Source: HGM11368 sp051883415 (GTDB lineage Bacteria; Bacillota; Clostridia; Christensenellales; UBA3700). From it: a stretch of 43,914 nt of DNA. Under the pieces are notes generated by a model that worked only from the letters and a program-made list of their open reading frames with translations, was not told the origin of the DNA and ran no database searches. Both the position numbers and the translations under genes were made by a program. Numbering within the stretch: position 1 is the first letter of the stretch; each line of letters opens with the position of its first letter. Shown here piece by piece: positions 1 through 8,933 of the stretch. The stretch is from the NCBI GenBank assembly GCA_051883415.1, contig JBJETR010000040.1:1-43914 (forward strand), in the 5' to 3' direction.

Positions 1-825
1 TACGCCACGGCGTACAAGCTGCAACCCGATATTTGCATATCCGTCACGGGGCCCGATATCAGGTGGGTAGGCAACGAGTCGGGCAAATGTCGCAAGAGCG
101 AGTGGAACGTAGTGCCTTATATCGACCACAACCAAAATCAAGACACGTCCGACCAACAGACCGATGCCGACTATAAGAAATTCCAAAAAAAGGCAGTTAG
201 CGCAATGCAAGCCGACTTAGGCAGTAGACAGGCTCTCGAGGGTTACGATAGACTTATGTGGTATCCCGCCGAGGTGGACGTATCTATCCGCAAAGGGTGG
301 TTTTGGCACAAAAAAGAAGATAGATTTGGCGTCAAATCCCTCCGTAGACTTATGACGATATACTACAATTCCGTAGGCGCCAACGGCTTGTTCTTGCTCA
401 ACATTCCACCGACCAATGAGGGTAAACTTGCGGGCAAAGACGTCAAGCGACTTGCCGAGATGGGCTATTGGATAGATAGAGAAAGGTCGCTCATGCTTCC
501 GCCGTCCTCCGTCCAAACCACCGATATTGTCAAGACGGACAGAGGCTACGAGTTCGATATCACCTTCCCTTGCGAGGCTGTGGACAGAATAAGAATGGAA
601 GAAGACCTCTCCTTTAGCCAAAGGATAGAGAAGTTTACAATCTATTCCGTCAATTCCCAAGGCAAAGAAAAGCGACTTTATCGAGGTACGGTAGTCGGCT
701 TCGGAAGGATAGCTATCTTTCGTAAGACCAAATGCGACCGCTTGCGTGTCGTCATCAACGAGTGCCGTCTGGAGCCGCATATCAAGTTGGTTGAGGTTTA
801 TAAGAACGGTAGTTATAGAATATAA
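1..825 (+). CDS. alpha-L-fucosidase (GH29), C-terminal part, cut by window edge
   Basis: The reading frame is open from base 1 to the stop at 823-825, giving 274 visible residues; the N-terminal part lies outside the window. The visible part reads like the end of a GH29 catalytic barrel: PDIRWVGNESG, then WYPAEVDVSIRKGWFWH, then NGLFLLNIPPTNEGKL, all typical of bacterial exo-fucosidases, followed by a beta-rich C-terminal domain. GH29 enzymes are retaining glycosidases that release L-fucose from glycans such as mucin or milk oligosaccharides. The catalytic nucleophile region is not visible, so activity cannot be judged. The first ATG in the visible frame (112) is internal and is not a start. 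The gene ends 366 bp before the converging DUF1846 gene, with repeats and a palindromic terminator between. Confidence 0.85.
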   Translation, partial: YATAYKLQPDICISVTGPDIRWVGNESGKCRKSEWNVVPYIDHNQNQDTSDQQTDADYKKFQKKAVSAMQADLGSRQALEGYDRLMWYPAEVDVSIRKGWFWHKKEDRFGVKSLRRLMTIYYNSVGANGLFLLNIPPTNEGKLAGKDVKRLAEMGYWIDRERSLMLPPSSVQTTDIVKTDRGYEFDITFPCEAVDRIRMEEDLSFSQRIEKFTIYSVNSQGKEKRLYRGTVVGFGRIAIFRKTKCDRLRVVINECRLEPHIKLVEVYKNGSYRI

Positions 826-837
826 AGTCAAGCATAC

Positions 838-1099
838 GTCATTGCGAAGCCGTCAGGCTGTGGCAATCTCAAACAATACGCACGAAATTCCCACGGTCAG
901 CCAAGGGCTTCCCTCTGAATGACATAACACACAACGTCATTGCAATAATATCAATGTCATTGCGAAGTATTGCTTGCAATACTGTGGCAATCTCAAACCA
1001 TATAGAAAGCCTCCTTTGTGCAAAGGGAGGTGGCTTGCCGCCAGGCAAGACGGAGGGATTGACCTATTGTGTCATTGCGCCCAGTACATTGGCAATCTC
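838..1099. repeat. intergenic repeat block (R1 hairpins and one R2 repeat)
   Basis: The gap between the fucosidase and DUF1846 genes holds three copies of the short R1 hairpin in reverse orientation (838-871, 956-995, 1073-1099). Each starts GTCATTGCG and ends GGCAATCTC, so ATTGC/GCAAT arms enclose a variable loop. One R2 element (1009-1062) runs from GCCTCCTTTGTGCAAAGG to GACGGAGGGATTG and can fold on itself. Both families recur in every large gap of this window. No gene is seen here. Confidence 0.8.
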
Positions 1100-1131
1100 T
1101 TACAACAAGTTGCAATCTCAACCATATAAGC

Positions 1132-1159
1132 AAAAAACTCGATACGTATCGAGTTTTTT
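1132..1159. terminator. bidirectional palindromic terminator (TCGATACGTATCGA family)
   Basis: This is a perfect 28-bp palindrome with A6 on the left, CTCGATACGTATCGAG in the centre and T6 on the right. It lies between the converging fucosidase and DUF1846 genes, 32 bp beyond the DUF1846 stop, and can end transcripts from both sides. Its core recurs at 20309, 25793, 29334 and 38877. Confidence 0.85.
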
Positions 1160-1190
1160 GCTATTTTTAGTTATCTTATCAATCGTCAAT

Positions 1191-2681
1191 TTAGTATTTT
1201 GCCGTAGTCTTTTTGACGTTGTACACAGGATCGCTCGTCACGTTGAGCCCAAACTTTCTAAAGGTCTTTTCGTCCACGGGAGAGAGTATCGTGGTGGAGT
1301 GCACTTCACAGCCAAAGAGCTTCTTGATTTGTTTGATTGCCTTTTTGGATACGTCGCTGGTTGCGGCGGATATGGATAGCGCAATCAACACCTCGTCGGT
1401 ATGTAGTCTTGGGTTGTCCTCGCCGAGCACTTCTCTTTTTAGTTTGAGTATCGGCTCTATGGCGATAGGCGAGATGAGGTTGATATCGTCGTCAATGTGT
1501 GCCAATTCTTTGAGCACGTTGAGTAGCATCGAAGCGGCACTTGACATCAGGTCGGAGTATTTGCCCGTCATGACTTTGCCGTCAGCGAGCTCTATTGCGC
1601 ATATAGGAGTTTGCTTTTCTTGACTTATTTCTTCGGCTACCACAGCCACACGTCTATCCTTGGTAGTGATGCCAAGTTTGTCCATGAGTAGCTTGATTTT
1701 TTGCACTTCTTCGTCCGAGCCGTTTCCTTGGCGCTCTGCCACCATAGCCTTGTAGTATCTTCTAATTACCTCTTGTTTCGAAGCCTCGCTACACACTTCG
1801 TCGTCGCAAATAGCGTAGCCTGCCATATTTACGCCCATATCGGTAGGCGACTTATAAGGCGACTCTCCCATAAGGTTTTCAAACAAAGTGTTGAGTACGG
1901 GGAATATGTCTATATCTCTGTTGTAGTTGACGGCTATTTGGTTGTATGCGCTGAGGTGCCAAGGATCAATCATATTGTTGTCCTTGAGGTCGGCGGTAGC
2001 CGCTTCGTAGGCAATATTGACGGGGTGGTTGAGAGGCAAGTTCCATATAGGGAAGGTTTCGTACTTAGCGTATCCCGCTTTGACTCCTCTCTTGTAGTCG
2101 TGGTAGAGTTGCGACAGGCACGTTGCCATTTTTCCGCTTCCGGGGCCCGGAGCGGTAACTACCACCAACTGACGTGTAGTCTCTATGTATTCGTTTTTAC
2201 CAAAGCCCTCGTCGCTGACGATGAGCGGAATATTGTTAGGATAGCCTTTGATATAGTAGTGGCGATAGACTTTGATGCCCATCTTTTCGACTTTTTGTTG
2301 GAAGGTGCGGGCAGGGGTGTTGTTCTCGTCGTATTGAGTCAGCACTATCGAGCCGACGAACAAGCCCTTGCTTCTGAATATGTCTATAAGTCTGATGACG
2401 TCGGCGTCGTAGGTAATACCCAGGTCGGCACGCAGTTTATTTTTGGCTATGTCGAGGGCGTTGATGACGATGACTATCTCCGCCTTATCTTTGAGCGTTT
2501 GCAACATCACGAGCTTGTTGTCGGGAGCAAAGCCGGGCAGCACTCTCGAAGCGTGGAAGTCGTCGAATAGCTTTCCGCCGAACTCCAGATACAACTTGCC
2601 ACCGAACATATCGATTCTTTCGCTAATCTTTTGCGACTGCATTTGCAAATACTTTTTGCTGTCAAAACCTATCTTATGCAT
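1191..2681 (-). CDS. DUF1846 (UPF0371) family protein
   Basis: This 496-residue protein has the length and sequence character of the DUF1846 family, which is widespread in Firmicutes and has no settled biochemical role. Recognisable pieces are the N-terminal MHKIGFDSKKYL, a glycine-rich phosphate-binding-type loop APGPGSGKM at residues 177-185, and NLPLNHPVNIAYEAATADL just after it. The start ATG (2681) has an AGAGGA ribosome site, and a promoter lies about 35-60 bp upstream. It is monocistronic and convergent with the fucosidase gene. The family assignment is fairly secure; I assign no function. Confidence 0.85.
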   Translation of the reverse strand: MHKIGFDSKKYLQMQSQKISERIDMFGGKLYLEFGGKLFDDFHASRVLPGFAPDNKLVMLQTLKDKAEIVIVINALDIAKNKLRADLGITYDADVIRLIDIFRSKGLFVGSIVLTQYDENNTPARTFQQKVEKMGIKVYRHYYIKGYPNNIPLIVSDEGFGKNEYIETTRQLVVVTAPGPGSGKMATCLSQLYHDYKRGVKAGYAKYETFPIWNLPLNHPVNIAYEAATADLKDNNMIDPWHLSAYNQIAVNYNRDIDIFPVLNTLFENLMGESPYKSPTDMGVNMAGYAICDDEVCSEASKQEVIRRYYKAMVAERQGNGSDEEVQKIKLLMDKLGITTKDRRVAVVAEEISQEKQTPICAIELADGKVMTGKYSDLMSSAASMLLNVLKELAHIDDDINLISPIAIEPILKLKREVLGEDNPRLHTDEVLIALSISAATSDVSKKAIKQIKKLFGCEVHSTTILSPVDEKTFRKFGLNVTSDPVYNVKKTTAKY

Positions 2682-2713
2682 ATATTCCTCTTTGGATAAT
2701 TACTCAATTACAT

Positions 2714-2742
2714 ATTATATCATACCGACGTAATTTTTCCAA
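2714..2742 (-). promoter_or_regulatory. sigma-A-type promoter for the DUF1846 gene
   Basis: On the minus strand, TTGGAA (2737-2742), a 17-bp spacer and TATAAT (2714-2719) lie just upstream of the AGAGGA site and the ATG at 2681. Confidence 0.6.
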
Positions 2743-3087
2743 TACAAAAACAAAAATTCTTGACATGAATTTTTACAATTATTGCCAACGGCAGATATGC
2801 AATCCCGTCCGAGTCACAATCCAATAACGTCTTCGATAGCCAAAGTTATGCGTGCCGAATATCAAAAAAGCAGTTGAGTATACACGCATATATTTAAAAA
2901 TAATAAAACTATTGCCAAAAGCGAGTTGCAATGTTACAATATAAGATATAATAGTATGGGCGAGAGGCGTCAGCCGTCCATTACCTAACTGTCGACCAAT
3001 ATAATGAGTTATGCACAATACTACTAACAGTAACGTAATTTGCATAGGTGCCGTATATTGTAGTTGACCTAACTAAGGGAGAGGGCT
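2743..3087 (+). promoter_or_regulatory. polysaccharide-operon upstream region with candidate promoter at 2926-2952
   Basis: This divergent gap carries TTGCAA (2926-2931) and a perfect TATAAT (2947-2952) with a short 15-bp spacer, predicting a leader of roughly 130 nt before the ATG at 3088. A second -35-like TTGACA at 2760-2765 has no convincing -10 partner. The ribosome site AAGGGAGAGG lies just before the start. No small gene or known RNA motif was recognised in the rest of the gap. Confidence 0.4.
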
Positions 3088-3882
3088 ATGAGATTAAAAA
3101 AATGGGAAAACTTACCTCAGCAAATGCAAATTGACGAAGTAAAGAAATACTATGAAATTTTGCAAAAAAAGCGAGCTAGTTTGTTTTTCAAAAGGCTATT
3201 TGATATAGTTGTTTCTCTATTGATGCTATTATTATTGTCGCCGGTATTTTTGGCGCTGGCTATCGCAATCAAGATTGATTCCAAAGGTCCCGTATTTTAT
3301 AGACAAGTGCGTGTCACCCAATACGGTAGGCAGTTTAGGATACACAAATTCCGCACCATGGTGCAAGACGCCGACAAGGGCTCGCAAGTTACCACGCAAG
3401 GCGATAGCAGAATTACTCGCGTGGGCAAGCGTATCAGGAAGTTGCGTCTTGACGAAATCAGCCAACTCATCGACGTGCTCAGGGGCGATATGACCTTCGT
3501 GGGCACACGTCCCGAAGTGCCTAAATACGTCGAGCAGTACACTCCCGAGATGATGGCTACGTTGCTATTGCCGGCAGGGGTTACAAGTCTTGCCAGCATA
3601 TGCTTTAAGGACGAGGACGAGTTGTTGGCAGACGCCGAGGACACCGACAAGGTATACGTCGAGCAAGTTTTGCCACTCAAGATGAGATATAACTTATATT
3701 CCATCAATCACTTTGGCTTTTGGCGTGATATCAAGACAATGTTTATGACTGTATTTGCCGTACTTGGCAAAAAATATAATATAGAATTAGACCAAGATAA
3801 TTGCCAACGAGAGCAAGACCACGTAGCCGTAGAAGACCAAGCCAACGACCAACAAGATAGTCAAAAGGCAGAAGAGGAGTGA
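3088..3882 (+). CDS. initiating sugar-1-phosphate transferase (monotopic phosphoglycosyl transferase)
   Basis: This 264-residue protein belongs to the bacterial sugar transferase family (PglC/WcaJ catalytic core). Such enzymes move a sugar-1-phosphate from a UDP-sugar to undecaprenyl phosphate, the first step of surface-glycan assembly. A single hydrophobic re-entrant segment spans about residues 37-62. The hallmark RKLRLDEISQL carries the catalytic Asp-Glu pair (122-123), followed by VLRGDMTFVGTRPEVPKYV. It lacks the extra N-terminal membrane domain of long WcaJ forms. The C-terminus is an unusual acidic, glutamine-rich tail. As first gene of the plus operon it probably sets the first sugar of the repeat unit; which sugar cannot be read. 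Confidence 0.9.
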   Translation: MRLKKWENLPQQMQIDEVKKYYEILQKKRASLFFKRLFDIVVSLLMLLLLSPVFLALAIAIKIDSKGPVFYRQVRVTQYGRQFRIHKFRTMVQDADKGSQVTTQGDSRITRVGKRIRKLRLDEISQLIDVLRGDMTFVGTRPEVPKYVEQYTPEMMATLLLPAGVTSLASICFKDEDELLADAEDTDKVYVEQVLPLKMRYNLYSINHFGFWRDIKTMFMTVFAVLGKKYNIELDQDNCQREQDHVAVEDQANDQQDSQKAEEE

Positions 3883-3888
3883 TATACA

Positions 3889-4707
3889 ATGAAAGAATTT
3901 TCCGTGCTAATGTCAATATATCATAGAGAAAATCCGGAATTTTTCATACAGTGTATGGATAGCATTCTCAATCAAACGCTCAAGCCAAGCGAAATCGTCA
4001 TAGTCAAGGACGGACCTCTGACGGAAGAATTGGACAAGCTGATAGAGCAATACGTTGAGCAAGACAAGGATTTGTACCGAATAGTTCCGCTAGAAAAAAA
4101 CGTAGGGCTGGGGCTTGCTTTGGCAGAAGGCGTGTTGCATTGTTCCAACGAGCTTATTGCTCGTATGGACACCGACGATATATCGAGGCAAGACAGGTTT
4201 GAGAAGTTAGTAGCCGAGTTCGAAGCCGACGATGAGTTGGATATATGTGGCAGTCATATATTAGAATTTGAAGACAATATAGACAATATCGTTGCCAAGC
4301 GTGTCGTGCCTTTAGAAGACCAAGAAATCAAAAAATATCAAAAGAGACGAGACGCCTTCAATCACGTTTCGGTTATGTTCAAGAAGTCGGCGGTACTGAG
4401 AGCGGGCAACTACCAATCGTGTATGCTTATGGAAGACACGTACCTATGGGTAAATATGTTTGTAGCGGGCGCAAAAGCAAAAAACATCGACGATTTTCTA
4501 GTATACGTTAGAATAGGCAAGGATATGTTTGCTCGCCGTGGCGGGTTGGCATATTACAAGAAGTATAAGCAGGGGCGTAAGAAGGTTAGGCAAACGGGCT
4601 ATATCGGCTGGTGGGATTATTACTATACGTTGATAGTACAATTTGTAGTAGCGATAATGCCCAACAAGTTGAGAGGCTGGGTTTTCAAAAAACTATTGCA
4701 TAGATGA
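3889..4707 (+). CDS. GT2-family glycosyltransferase
   Basis: This 272-residue GT-A fold enzyme starts SVLMSIYHRENPEFF, has VKDGPL at residues 40-44, and carries the metal and nucleotide-sugar motif RMDTDD around residues 92-97. It resembles AmsE-type transferases of exopolysaccharide loci, which add a sugar to the lipid-linked repeat unit at the inner membrane face. The gene starts 6 bp after the sugar transferase stop, so the two are cotranscribed. Donor and acceptor sugars cannot be deduced. A 106-bp gap without a recognised gene separates it from the next gene. Confidence 0.88.
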   Translation: MKEFSVLMSIYHRENPEFFIQCMDSILNQTLKPSEIVIVKDGPLTEELDKLIEQYVEQDKDLYRIVPLEKNVGLGLALAEGVLHCSNELIARMDTDDISRQDRFEKLVAEFEADDELDICGSHILEFEDNIDNIVAKRVVPLEDQEIKKYQKRRDAFNHVSVMFKKSAVLRAGNYQSCMLMEDTYLWVNMFVAGAKAKNIDDFLVYVRIGKDMFARRGGLAYYKKYKQGRKKVRQTGYIGWWDYYYTLIVQFVVAIMPNKLRGWVFKKLLHR

Positions 4708-4813
4708 AATTATATCGGACAAAAGCAAACACTAATCGAGGAAGATTGTTTTAATTGCTAACAAGCCGTCACAAGTCATACCAAAAAAACTAATATAGAC
4801 AACAAGAGGAAAA

Positions 4814-5893
4814 ATGATAATACTACACATTGCGTATATATCCAACAACTTTTGCAACGGCGTTTGTGTTGCCGCTCCCAAGCATATCTCGGCACAATCT
4901 GCGTATGCTACCGTGGGGCTAATCAACGTCAATCAAGTCAAGATAGACGGAGTTGCAACACAGATAGAATACGACGACAAGTTTGACGTCAACAAGTTGC
5001 CCGAGCCTTTCAACAAGCCCGACGTAGTTGTTTTTCACGAGGTATATAGAGTGCAATATCTATCTATCAGTCGCAATTTGCGTCGCAACAAGATACCTTA
5101 CGTCATCATACCGCACGGAGAATTACAACAAGAAGCTCAGCACAAGAAATGGCTGAAGAAAAAAGTAGCCAATATTCTTTTGTTCAATAGATTTATCAAC
5201 GGAGCGGTTGCTATTCAGTGTTTGTCGCAATTCGAGATTGACAAAACGCATTTTGGCAAGCAAAAATTCATAGGGACCAACGGCATCGACATGCCCACAA
5301 CCCAAAAGGCAAGCTTTAATAGCCAAGGCTTGCGTATAGTATTTATAGGAAGACTAGAGGTTAGAGTCAAGGGGCTAGACTTGTTGATGCAAGCGGTGAG
5401 CCAAATCAAAGACTTCTTGATAGACAACGATTGCCGTATCCACGTGTACGGTCCCGATCTTGCGGGGCGCTATGCGCAGGTAGAAGAGTTGATAAGCGTC
5501 AACGACGTCGGACAAGTCGTCGAGTTGTCGCACGAGGTCTGTGGAGAAGAAAAAGAGCGAATACTTCTTGATTCGGACGTATTTATCCAGACGTCACGGC
5601 ACGAAGGCATGCCTATGGGCATATTGGAGGCGTTATCCTACGGTATACCTTGTATAGTCACCGAGGGCACGACGCTGGGCAAGATTATCTCGCAATACGA
5701 TGCAGGTTGGGCGTGCGAAACCACGGCTGACGATATAGCGAGGGCAATAAGACAAGCCGTCCAAGAAAAGGACAAGTTGGCTACCAAGTCACAGGGTGCA
5801 ATATCGCTTATACGCGACAACTTTTTGTGGAGCGAGATTGCAAAGAATACCGTGCAACAATATACCGATTTTATCAATGGAGAGGTTAGATGA
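4814..5893 (+). CDS. GT4-family glycosyltransferase
   Basis: This 359-residue protein has the two-domain GT-B layout. The C-terminal half carries GRLEVRVKGLDLLMQA (about 179-194) and the EX7E motif in SRHEGMPMGILEALSYG (Glu264 and Glu272), the donor-binding signature of GT4 retaining transferases. PHGELQQEA near residue 100 is typical of polysaccharide-locus members. The N-terminal 30 residues are cysteine- and alanine-rich and unlike the usual glycine loop, so the acceptor side is divergent. An AGAGGA ribosome site precedes the ATG. The stop overlaps the next start as ATGA, indicating tight translational coupling to the polymerase gene. Confidence 0.88.
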   Translation: MIILHIAYISNNFCNGVCVAAPKHISAQSAYATVGLINVNQVKIDGVATQIEYDDKFDVNKLPEPFNKPDVVVFHEVYRVQYLSISRNLRRNKIPYVIIPHGELQQEAQHKKWLKKKVANILLFNRFINGAVAIQCLSQFEIDKTHFGKQKFIGTNGIDMPTTQKASFNSQGLRIVFIGRLEVRVKGLDLLMQAVSQIKDFLIDNDCRIHVYGPDLAGRYAQVEELISVNDVGQVVELSHEVCGEEKERILLDSDVFIQTSRHEGMPMGILEALSYGIPCIVTEGTTLGKIISQYDAGWACETTADDIARAIRQAVQEKDKLATKSQGAISLIRDNFLWSEIAKNTVQQYTDFINGEVR

Positions 5894-7059
5894 ATACTGA
5901 TATTCAACAACAAACTATGATGCGTAAGCCATCCCGTATCAGCGGGCTATTGTTGTATGGCTTATCATTGTTGATGATATGCAATTCGCTGACTTACCAA
6001 AACAGCCGTATCAGCAGAATAATATTGTTTCTGACCACCGTATTGTTGACGATATGTACTGCAGTTATGCTGTTTCAAAGAGGTTCTATTAGTAGAGAAT
6101 ACGTTATTGCAGTGGTGGTCATTATTATCGGAGCAGTCAATAGTATCATCAACGGTTCGGGCTTCGGTACTATAGTCAACTATGCCAACCTGATACTACT
6201 GCTCGTTTATTTTTCAACGTTTGGCATATCGCAGAGGCAAAAGGACGTTACTCAAAGTTTAGTTATAATAGCTATCCTCACATTGCTCATTATTTTTTCG
6301 GCTCAAAATCCCGTATCGACGTACTACGAGTCGATATTTCCGAGTCTTAACGACAACGTCCTCAACCCCAACACGGTTGGCTTGTTGTACTTTTTCTTGT
6401 TGGTATATTCTATTATATTAGTCAACAAAATGCCTTTTTCGATACCGCTCAAGTATTTTGTCAAAATCGTGTTGTTTGCCATGATTTTCTATTTGTCGTG
6501 GCCAACGGGAGCAAGAACGTCGGTTGTGGCAACGGGACTGTTTTTTGTTGCGGATATTCTCAACGTCATACCGTCCAAGCGCAACCCCGTAGTGCTACAA
6601 AGGCTGTACGTTGTCGGTCTGGTTGCTACGTTGTTGTTTACGCTATTTTATATGTTTCTGCACAAAATTACCAATGGCAACTTTGAGATTTTAGGCAAAA
6701 ATCTCTTTACGGGTAGAGAGGTGGTATGGCAAGAGGCTTACGACTTACTCAAAGACAATTGGCTGATAGGATATGACAACCACTATGCGTTTCTCAACGG
6801 TCGGGTTCTCAACGTTCACAACTCCATGCTCGGAGTGTGGATTGTTTTAGGAATTATACCTTTGATATATTGCATCAAGTGTATTGGCGACGGATTTTTG
6901 ATGATAGCCAAGTCTTCCCGGTCAAGAACAACGATGTACGCTTTGTTTGCAATGTTGTTTATTATGATATTCGAGACGTTATTGACCGACTCGGACTTCT
7001 ATCTATATTTCGTTTTGCTATTTTTAGTGTCTAACAAGGAGAGAGGCTATGATACCTAA
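5890..7059 (+). CDS. Wzy-like polysaccharide polymerase / O-antigen ligase family membrane protein
   Basis: This 389-residue protein is almost entirely hydrophobic, with about ten predicted membrane segments starting near residue 17. A longer polar loop with FTGREVVWQEAYDLLKDN and the LNVHNSMLGVW stretch is reminiscent of Wzy_C/O-antigen polymerase loops. Such proteins join lipid-linked repeat units on the outer face of the membrane. Sequence conservation in this family is poor, so the call rests on topology, the loop motif and position between glycosyltransferases. It overlaps GT4 by 4 bp upstream and GT32 by 11 bp downstream. A ligase rather than a polymerase cannot be ruled out. Confidence 0.75.
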   Translation: MNTDIQQQTMMRKPSRISGLLLYGLSLLMICNSLTYQNSRISRIILFLTTVLLTICTAVMLFQRGSISREYVIAVVVIIIGAVNSIINGSGFGTIVNYANLILLLVYFSTFGISQRQKDVTQSLVIIAILTLLIIFSAQNPVSTYYESIFPSLNDNVLNPNTVGLLYFFLLVYSIILVNKMPFSIPLKYFVKIVLFAMIFYLSWPTGARTSVVATGLFFVADILNVIPSKRNPVVLQRLYVVGLVATLLFTLFYMFLHKITNGNFEILGKNLFTGREVVWQEAYDLLKDNWLIGYDNHYAFLNGRVLNVHNSMLGVWIVLGIIPLIYCIKCIGDGFLMIAKSSRSRTTMYALFAMLFIMIFETLLTDSDFYLYFVLLFLVSNKERGYDT

Positions 7060-7801
7060 GAAGATACACTATTGTTGGTTTGGCGGCAAACCATTGGACA
7101 AGCTGGGCAAAAAGTGCCTAAAAAGCTGGAAAAAGTACTTCCCGGACTACGAGATAATCGAGTGGAACGAGAGTAACGTCGACTTGGAGAGTTGTCCTTA
7201 CGTCAAGCAAGCCTACGAAGCCAAGAAGTGGGCATTTGTATCGGATTACGTACGATTTAAGATTTTATACGAGCAAGGCGGCGTGTATTTCGATACCGAC
7301 GTAGAAGTCATCAAACCTTTTGACGATATATTGGCAAAGGGTGCGTTTTTGGGTTGCGAAAACCCTGCGTCTGCCGAGGGAGAAGAGTGTAAGATAAGCG
7401 TAGCTTCGGGGCTAGGTATGGCAGCGGAGGCAGGCAACGCATTCTATAGAGAAGTCTTGGACGATTATGAAAGTAGCAATTTTATCAATCAAGACGGCAC
7501 GCTCAATCTCTATACAGTAGTAGACCGCATCACCGACTTGTTGAAGAAGCACGGATTGTGCGATACGATACAAGTACAACAAGTAGCGGACATTACCGTC
7601 TATCCCGCCGAATATTTTTGTCCTATCAATATGGCGACGGGCAAGCTGGAGATAACGGACAACACCCATTCCATACACAGATATGCGGCAAGTTGGGTGC
7701 CTGCCAAGGATAGATTTAGGGGCAAAGTTTACTTCTTATTAGTCAAGCTTTTTGGAGAAAACTTTGCCAAAAAGGTACGTAAAGTATTGGGAAAAAAGTA
7801 A
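7049..7801 (+). CDS. GT32-type glycosyltransferase (DXD sugar-binding)
   Basis: This 250-residue protein begins IPKKIHYCWFGGKPL and contains SDYVRFKILYEQGGVY followed by FDTDVEV (DTD at 82-84), the signature of the Gly_transf_sug/OCH1-like family of capsular and cell-surface transferases. The length is normal. An AAGGAGAG ribosome site lies inside the end of the polymerase gene. It is the last gene of the first plus-strand operon, and a strong inverted-repeat terminator follows within 60 bp. It probably adds hexose from a nucleotide sugar; the specificity is unknown. Confidence 0.9.
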   Translation: MIPKKIHYCWFGGKPLDKLGKKCLKSWKKYFPDYEIIEWNESNVDLESCPYVKQAYEAKKWAFVSDYVRFKILYEQGGVYFDTDVEVIKPFDDILAKGAFLGCENPASAEGEECKISVASGLGMAAEAGNAFYREVLDDYESSNFINQDGTLNLYTVVDRITDLLKKHGLCDTIQVQQVADITVYPAEYFCPINMATGKLEITDNTHSIHRYAASWVPAKDRFRGKVYFLLVKLFGENFAKKVRKVLGKK

Positions 7802-7831
7802 TAGAATTCTATCAACAACTAGTGGATTATC

Positions 7832-7859
7832 AAAGACGCAGGACTAATCCTGCGTCTTT
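7832..7859. terminator. bidirectional terminator between converging glycan operons
   Basis: A perfect 12-bp inverted repeat, AAAGACGCAGGA / TCCTGCGTCTTT, encloses the loop CTAA. The flanking A and T runs make it usable from both sides, between the GT32 stop (7801) and the end of the minus-strand SDR gene (7869). Confidence 0.85.
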
Positions 7860-7868
7860 AATCACAAT

Positions 7869-8933
7869 TTACAAGCCGAGACTTTTCAGCCACCGTATGG
7901 TTCTAATATAAGCCTCGCGTAGAGATACTTTGGCGCTCCACCCCAAATTACGCAGTTTTGAGGCGTCAAGCCACGTTTTGGTATCGGGAGCATATCCAAA
8001 CTTCAAGGCGTCGTCCGGGATATCAAGGACGACTTTTATTTTTCCGTTTGCGACGTCGCCGGCAACCATTCGTGCCATATCGATGATTTTCATATGACTT
8101 TCTTCGTTAGACACGTTGTAGGCTTCGCCCTTTTCGCCTTTTAGCAATATCGTCAAAATGGCTACGATAGCGTCTGACGTATAGACGTAATTTCCCTCCG
8201 ATTGTCCCGTGGTGTGCAGAACAATATCTTGGTTGTAGATTACGCTCTTAGCGAATTGAGCAAAGACTCTGTTTTCCTCTTTGGCAATTCCCGCGCCAAA
8301 GGTTTGAGCCAATCTTGCTATTTTGACGTTCAAATCATATTGGTAGGCATAAGCCGTGCATAGACATTCGCACATTCTTTTGCCTTCGGGATAGCAGCTG
8401 CGAGGATTTTTTAGGTCAACGTAGCCAAGCGTGTTTTCGGCAATTTTTTCGCTCGTGCCGACCTGCCCGTAAACTTCCATAGAGGATAGATATATCACGG
8501 AGTCGACGTTGTTTTTCACTGCGTATTCTAAGACGGCATTGGTGCCGCGTAGGGCAATCAAAGCCGTATCGACGGGCTTAGTCACCATCATTTTAGAATT
8601 AGTCACCGAAGCGGTATGGATAATGTAGTCGACTTGTCCGTTGTATTCGATACTGCCGTCGCACAAGTCGGATATGCACAACTCGACGTTTTTGCCTGCC
8701 TTGTCGCCAAAGACACTTTGGGCTTTTTGCTTATTCCTCACGCAAGCGACGATTTTGATACCCGACTTATACTTGTCGTTGCAATATAATAAGGATTTGA
8801 CCAACAACGAGCCTATCAAGCCCGTTGCTCCCGTTATCATCACTGTTTTGTCGGACAGCTGTCCAAAGTCCACGTTGCTAAGGCTTATATCTTCAAAGTC
8901 CCTTTCCAATACGTCCATATCATTCCAATCCAT
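7869..8933 (-). CDS. NAD-dependent epimerase/dehydratase (extended SDR)
   Basis: This 354-residue Rossmann protein has the NAD(P) loop GATGLIG (35-41), a serine-containing YLSSMEVYG stretch and the catalytic Tyr-X3-Lys as YPEGK (Tyr181, Lys185). This is the extended SDR fold of nucleotide-sugar dehydratases, epimerases and decarboxylases. It follows an IspD/TarI-type cytidylyltransferase and a LicD gene on the same strand, which suggests it acts on a CDP-linked or phosphorylated precursor made for LicD. That link is inferred from context. The first ATG (8933) lies within the 3' end of ispD/tarI (14-bp overlap) without a clear ribosome site; Met6 at 8918 is an alternative start. Confidence 0.85.
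   Translation of the reverse strand: MDWNDMDVLERDFEDISLSNVDFGQLSDKTVMITGATGLIGSLLVKSLLYCNDKYKSGIKIVACVRNKQKAQSVFGDKAGKNVELCISDLCDGSIEYNGQVDYIIHTASVTNSKMMVTKPVDTALIALRGTNAVLEYAVKNNVDSVIYLSSMEVYGQVGTSEKIAENTLGYVDLKNPRSCYPEGKRMCECLCTAYAYQYDLNVKIARLAQTFGAGIAKEENRVFAQFAKSVIYNQDIVLHTTGQSEGNYVYTSDAIVAILTILLKGEKGEAYNVSNEESHMKIIDMARMVAGDVANGKIKVVLDIPDDALKFGYAPDTKTWLDASKLRNLGWSAKVSLREAYIRTIRWLKSLGL

Noticed and set aside
2779..3045. 88-codon minus-strand frame with a hydrophobic start upstream of the sugar transferase
   Set aside because: It has no ribosome site, no recognisable family and no promoter, and the frame overlaps the predicted promoter of the glycan operon.
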